From the NCBI GenBank assembly GCA_964406505.1, contig CAYORX010000038.1:1-10143 (forward strand): DNA of 10,143 nt. Reading direction: 5' to 3'. Below, in pieces: positions 7,408-10,143 of the stretch. The DNA comes from DTU015 sp964406505 (lineage in GTDB: Bacteria > Bacillota > Sulfobacillia > Fermentithermobacillales > Fermentithermobacillaceae). Under the pieces are notes generated by a model. The model saw only the letters and a program-made list of their open reading frames with translations. It was not told where the DNA came from and made no database searches. The translations under genes and the position numbers were made by a program. Each line of letters begins with the position of its first letter. Within the stretch, counting starts at the first letter, position 1.

Positions 7408-9930
7408 ATGATTGTGTCCGCTCCTGACAACAGACTTTCTTTTGTAAAGGAACTCGACCTGAGCTATAACGGTGAACTTTACCCTCTTACAGACTACGAT
7501 ATTCATAATGTGGGAGTTGTCTGCGATTCTATTTGTGGTGACGGTGGTGACCAAGTGATTCTAGGTCCATCTAGCCTCGTTACTCTGCTTTTGGGCTCCG
7601 TTGTAGGTGCCATCGCTTCTCTTGATCAGAGGATAAGATCACAGAGTGAGGCTATGCACAAAAGCCTGAAACCCGGGGACAATGTCATGCTTGACGGGAA
7701 GTACGGTGAGTTTTTGGGGGTTGGCAGTTATGAGGGTGGGACATATAGGCTCGAACCAAAGCTGAAGATAAAATTTGCACAGGACATGATACTGGGAATC
7801 AATATTGACCAAGCCTGGCGGCTTGTTAAGGCAACGCCCAGCAGGCGCCGGCTTGATAGGTATGACAAACAAGTGGAACAAAGCACTGCGCCACTTTTTG
7901 TCCTCAAAAATCTTTTAAAATTTCCTCGACACCAAATACCACCAGTCTTAAAAGTCAAACTACCTGTCGTGATGGCCAAACGGCACGTGATGGAACACTA
8001 CCCCAACTTATCTATAGGTGGATTTGAGTGTGCCGCAGTGCTGCCCGCAGCATATTTCACGCAAGAGAATCGTTATGAAAGAATAGGCAAGGATCCGCTA
8101 GGAAGAGAACCTGTTATTTGTTTTGCGTCCGAACTAGAAGTAGCCGCTGCCATTACGCGCAATCAGCCAGGGGCCGCCGGGCTATTGGTGGGCGATCCCC
8201 GGAAATTGAAAGGGAACCTGTCCCGTATCCGAGATTTGCAGGGCATAGGCAAGCCTACTGTAGTGGTAAGTGAGGTGCCTCGTATTGAAACAGAGGACCT
8301 TGGGAAGTTAGCGGTGTTGGGATTTCATATACAATCTTGGACTCCTTCGGCCATAAAGAAAGCTTACCGTCCTACCAAGATGATTCTAGAAAGGACCCAA
8401 GCCGATCCTTTCGTTAGGCGGGATAAAATTTTGAGAAATGCTGCCCGTGCGGCGAGCAGCATTGTAGCGGTTGAAAGCCCCATAGGGGAGCATTTGGGGT
8501 TGGTTCTCGAGAAGATGCACTTTTTGTCGAAGCATATGACACAATCTAACGATTTTCGACACTTCTTCGGCATAGCGTACAGTTTTCTAATGGGTAGAAT
8601 TTGTCTGCCCCTACCGCTTGAGCAGATAAAACTGTTGGGACACGGATACGATGTCTATTTAGAACAGCTGCATCGTTTGTTCGTTCTTCTTTACACCAGG
8701 GCATCGCCGGAGGCCGCACTTTTGCTACAAAAAATTTTCCAAGGTATATTGGACTGCTGTGAGAACCACAAGAATTTCCACCCGAAACATGAAGTGTTTA
8801 GGGAAAGTGTCGAGCAGCTGAAGGCGCAAGACTGTGTGATAACTAGGAATGCTGTCGAGGCGCGAATTCTGACGCGTTGGTTGGGACCTTCCAGGGACGT
8901 TCGGGTCTTTAGCCTGCAACAAGCGCTAAAAAGCGATAAGTCGGTAAGAAATTGTCTAACCCTAGGTTGGTACGGGCGCAGCCATGCCAAACTTCGATAC
9001 TCAGGGTTTTGTGAAAGAGACACGGTGATCGGCTACTCCTTCGAACGCGAAAGAAAAAATACTGGTTTGAAGCACATGCAAAGGCAGCTAAAGCAACTTT
9101 CTTCCGCGGCAAAACCATCTGTAACTGGCGAATCCTTGGAGGCCGCATTTGATTTTGAAGAGGTCATGCGTAAACTCATGTCCCATTGGGAACTGTCTTT
9201 GCCTGTACAAGACTTAGAGGATGTGGAGAACTCACAGGCAGTTGACGGTATTCCTGTTATGTTCGAAGAGGATTACGTGGCTGTTTTGGCGCCTGGCTAC
9301 AACTGTAGATGCTTGGATGAGGACAAAGAGCGCATTGTCGTGAAGAAGGTTTCGGAAATCAGGCGAGGAGATTTGCTAGTCTTTGTCAAGGACTCGTCGG
9401 ATGATATTTTTGATAAGCTAACCGATGCCATTAAAGAAAGAAGCCCCCGGCTTCTCCAGCAGGTTTGTCTCAGTCAACTCTGGAAACGTGTATTGGTTGA
9501 TTATTTTGAAACCAACCAGGTGAGCCTAAAAGCATTTCAAAAATGCCTTAGGGGATTGGGGGTGAAAAGAACATTATCGGCTATCCGTGCCTGGAGTGGA
9601 GAGGATTGTATAGGTCCCGAGGATGATGCTCTAAAAGCTATTGCTCACATAGTAAACGACGCCGAGCTCACTGAGCGGTTGGAAGACGTCATAAGGGCAT
9701 GCCGCCGTATTAGGGCACTGCACATTACGCTTGGCAGATATCTGGCCAAGGCTATCGTGTCCTCTGCCGTATCAGGAGCATCCTTTGGGGATGACCAGGT
9801 ACTTACAGAGGTAGCTGATGACTTGTCTTTTTACGCAGAGGTCGTGACGGTCCTTGAAATTGGTAGCGAGTTTGTCAAAGTCCCGTCGGGTCAGGTCAAC
9901 AGGCTTTTGGATAAGTTTTTAGGCATGTAA
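7408..9930 (+). CDS. drmE: DrmE-like protein of class 2 DISARM
   Basis: This is an 840-residue protein with no clean enzyme motif and no signal peptide or membrane helix. From about residue 220 to 330 there is a Rossmann-like alternation (SELEVAAAI, GAAGLLVGDP, KPTVVVSEV). A second such region at 470-550 has DCVITRNAVEA, then GWYGR at 520-524 and YSFERE at 543-548, resembling a helicase C-terminal fold without its catalytic residues. The C-terminal part has RRGDLLVFV at 652-660, a helical stretch, and GVKRTLSAIRAW followed by an IGPEDD turn at 718-740, then a helical tail ending near the stop. This succession is what I associate with DrmE, the class 2 DISARM subunit of unknown mechanism. I cannot align it here, so the identity is inferred from architecture, length, and the DrmA-like gene 35 bases downstream. 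DISARM restricts incoming unmodified phage DNA. The protein is intact. If not DrmE, it is an uncharacterised defense-island protein. Confidence 0.65.
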   Translation: MIVSAPDNRLSFVKELDLSYNGELYPLTDYDIHNVGVVCDSICGDGGDQVILGPSSLVTLLLGSVVGAIASLDQRIRSQSEAMHKSLKPGDNVMLDGKYGEFLGVGSYEGGTYRLEPKLKIKFAQDMILGINIDQAWRLVKATPSRRRLDRYDKQVEQSTAPLFVLKNLLKFPRHQIPPVLKVKLPVVMAKRHVMEHYPNLSIGGFECAAVLPAAYFTQENRYERIGKDPLGREPVICFASELEVAAAITRNQPGAAGLLVGDPRKLKGNLSRIRDLQGIGKPTVVVSEVPRIETEDLGKLAVLGFHIQSWTPSAIKKAYRPTKMILERTQADPFVRRDKILRNAARAASSIVAVESPIGEHLGLVLEKMHFLSKHMTQSNDFRHFFGIAYSFLMGRICLPLPLEQIKLLGHGYDVYLEQLHRLFVLLYTRASPEAALLLQKIFQGILDCCENHKNFHPKHEVFRESVEQLKAQDCVITRNAVEARILTRWLGPSRDVRVFSLQQALKSDKSVRNCLTLGWYGRSHAKLRYSGFCERDTVIGYSFERERKNTGLKHMQRQLKQLSSAAKPSVTGESLEAAFDFEEVMRKLMSHWELSLPVQDLEDVENSQAVDGIPVMFEEDYVAVLAPGYNCRCLDEDKERIVVKKVSEIRRGDLLVFVKDSSDDIFDKLTDAIKERSPRLLQQVCLSQLWKRVLVDYFETNQVSLKAFQKCLRGLGVKRTLSAIRAWSGEDCIGPEDDALKAIAHIVNDAELTERLEDVIRACRRIRALHITLGRYLAKAIVSSAVSGASFGDDQVLTEVADDLSFYAEVVTVLEIGSEFVKVPSGQVNRLLDKFLGM

Positions 9931-9950
9931 CGAGGAACAGGTCTTTTTGA

Positions 9951-9957
9951 GAGGGTG
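9951..9957 (+). promoter_or_regulatory. Shine-Dalgarno of the DrmA-like gene
   Basis: GAGGGTG lies 8 bases before ATG 9966 and 20 bases after the DrmE-like stop, consistent with an operon and with this ATG as start. Confidence 0.5.
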
Positions 9958-9965
9958 AATGCACT

Positions 9966-10143
9966 ATGACTTGTGAAAGAGCCAGGGCAATGATTATAGA
10001 CAGGGTAATTGCAGAGATGATGGGACCTGGTTCTGAACTGAAGTTCCCAAGTCCTGTCTCTCATCAGGCTCAGTTTGAGATGATCAGCGAGAACCCTCGT
10101 TTAAGGTATGTTGTGGGAATTTTGTACCCACAAAGGTCGTCTC
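9966..10143 (+). CDS. drmA: DrmA-like DISARM helicase component, N-terminus only
   Basis: Only 59 codons are present before the window ends. They read MTCERARAMIIDRVIAEM, then MGPGSELKF, a polar linker, and NPRLRYVVGILYPQ. DrmA proteins begin with a short helix, a (L/I/M)-x-GP turn, an acidic linker and a P-x-x-RY-x-x-G-x-L-x-P strand, which this copies. The rest of DrmA is a large (well over 1000 residues) DEAD/helicase-like protein that, in the known complex, partners DrmB on DNA. The gene follows the DrmE-like gene by 35 bases in the same direction, so the two are very likely cotranscribed. Other helicase-related proteins share this opening pattern, so the name depends on the part outside the window. 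Confidence 0.6.
   Translation, partial: MTCERARAMIIDRVIAEMMGPGSELKFPSPVSHQAQFEMISENPRLRYVVGILYPQRSS

Noticed and set aside
1..10143. CRISPR array, tRNA or rRNA genes, integrase or attachment site
   Set aside because: No regularly spaced repeats, cloverleaf-like sequence, ribosomal RNA segment or recombinase motif was found on either strand.

Overview
The window looks like part of a bacterial defense island. Strong purine-rich Shine-Dalgarno sequences, a medium base composition and a DUF4359-type small protein suggest a Bacillota (Clostridia-like) host; this is inference from gene style, not from a marker gene.

Layout. Positions 56-560 hold the decayed right end of an IS66-family insertion sequence: a transposase C-terminus on the minus strand, frameshifted and truncated. 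Next comes a small predicted membrane protein of the DUF4359 type (stop at 1043), then about 840 bases (1044-1884) with no convincing gene. Positions 1885-6016 carry a tight two-gene unit with an 8-base overlap: an OLD-family ATPase/TOPRIM nuclease (GajA-like) and a UvrD/Rep-type superfamily 1 helicase (GajB-like). Together they form a Gabija-type or class 2 OLD-UvrD anti-phage module, both proteins being longer than classical Gabija. Positions 6213-7190 are a defective IS3-family (IS150 group) element on the minus strand: its orfB is cut by one amber codon and orfA is missing. After a short leader with a possible promoter, 7408-9930 encodes an 840-residue protein whose architecture fits DrmE of class 2 DISARM. 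From 9966 to the right edge runs the first 59 codons of a protein that opens like DrmA, the DISARM helicase-like component.

How the genes work together. GajA-type nucleases cut DNA through the TOPRIM domain and are controlled by their ATPase domain; the helicase partner is thought to sense or process DNA termini. DISARM class 2 is a multi-gene restriction-like system with a 5mC methylase (DrmMII) and DrmA, DrmB, DrmC and DrmE. Only its first two genes fall in this window, so drmB, drmC and drmMII should lie to the right. All defense genes point the same way (+), while both insertion sequence remnants point the other way. The IS3 remnant sits exactly between the two defense modules. Family calls for OLD, UvrD, IS3 and IS66 rest on clear motifs; the DrmE/DrmA calls rest on weaker, family-like patterns plus their mutual order.
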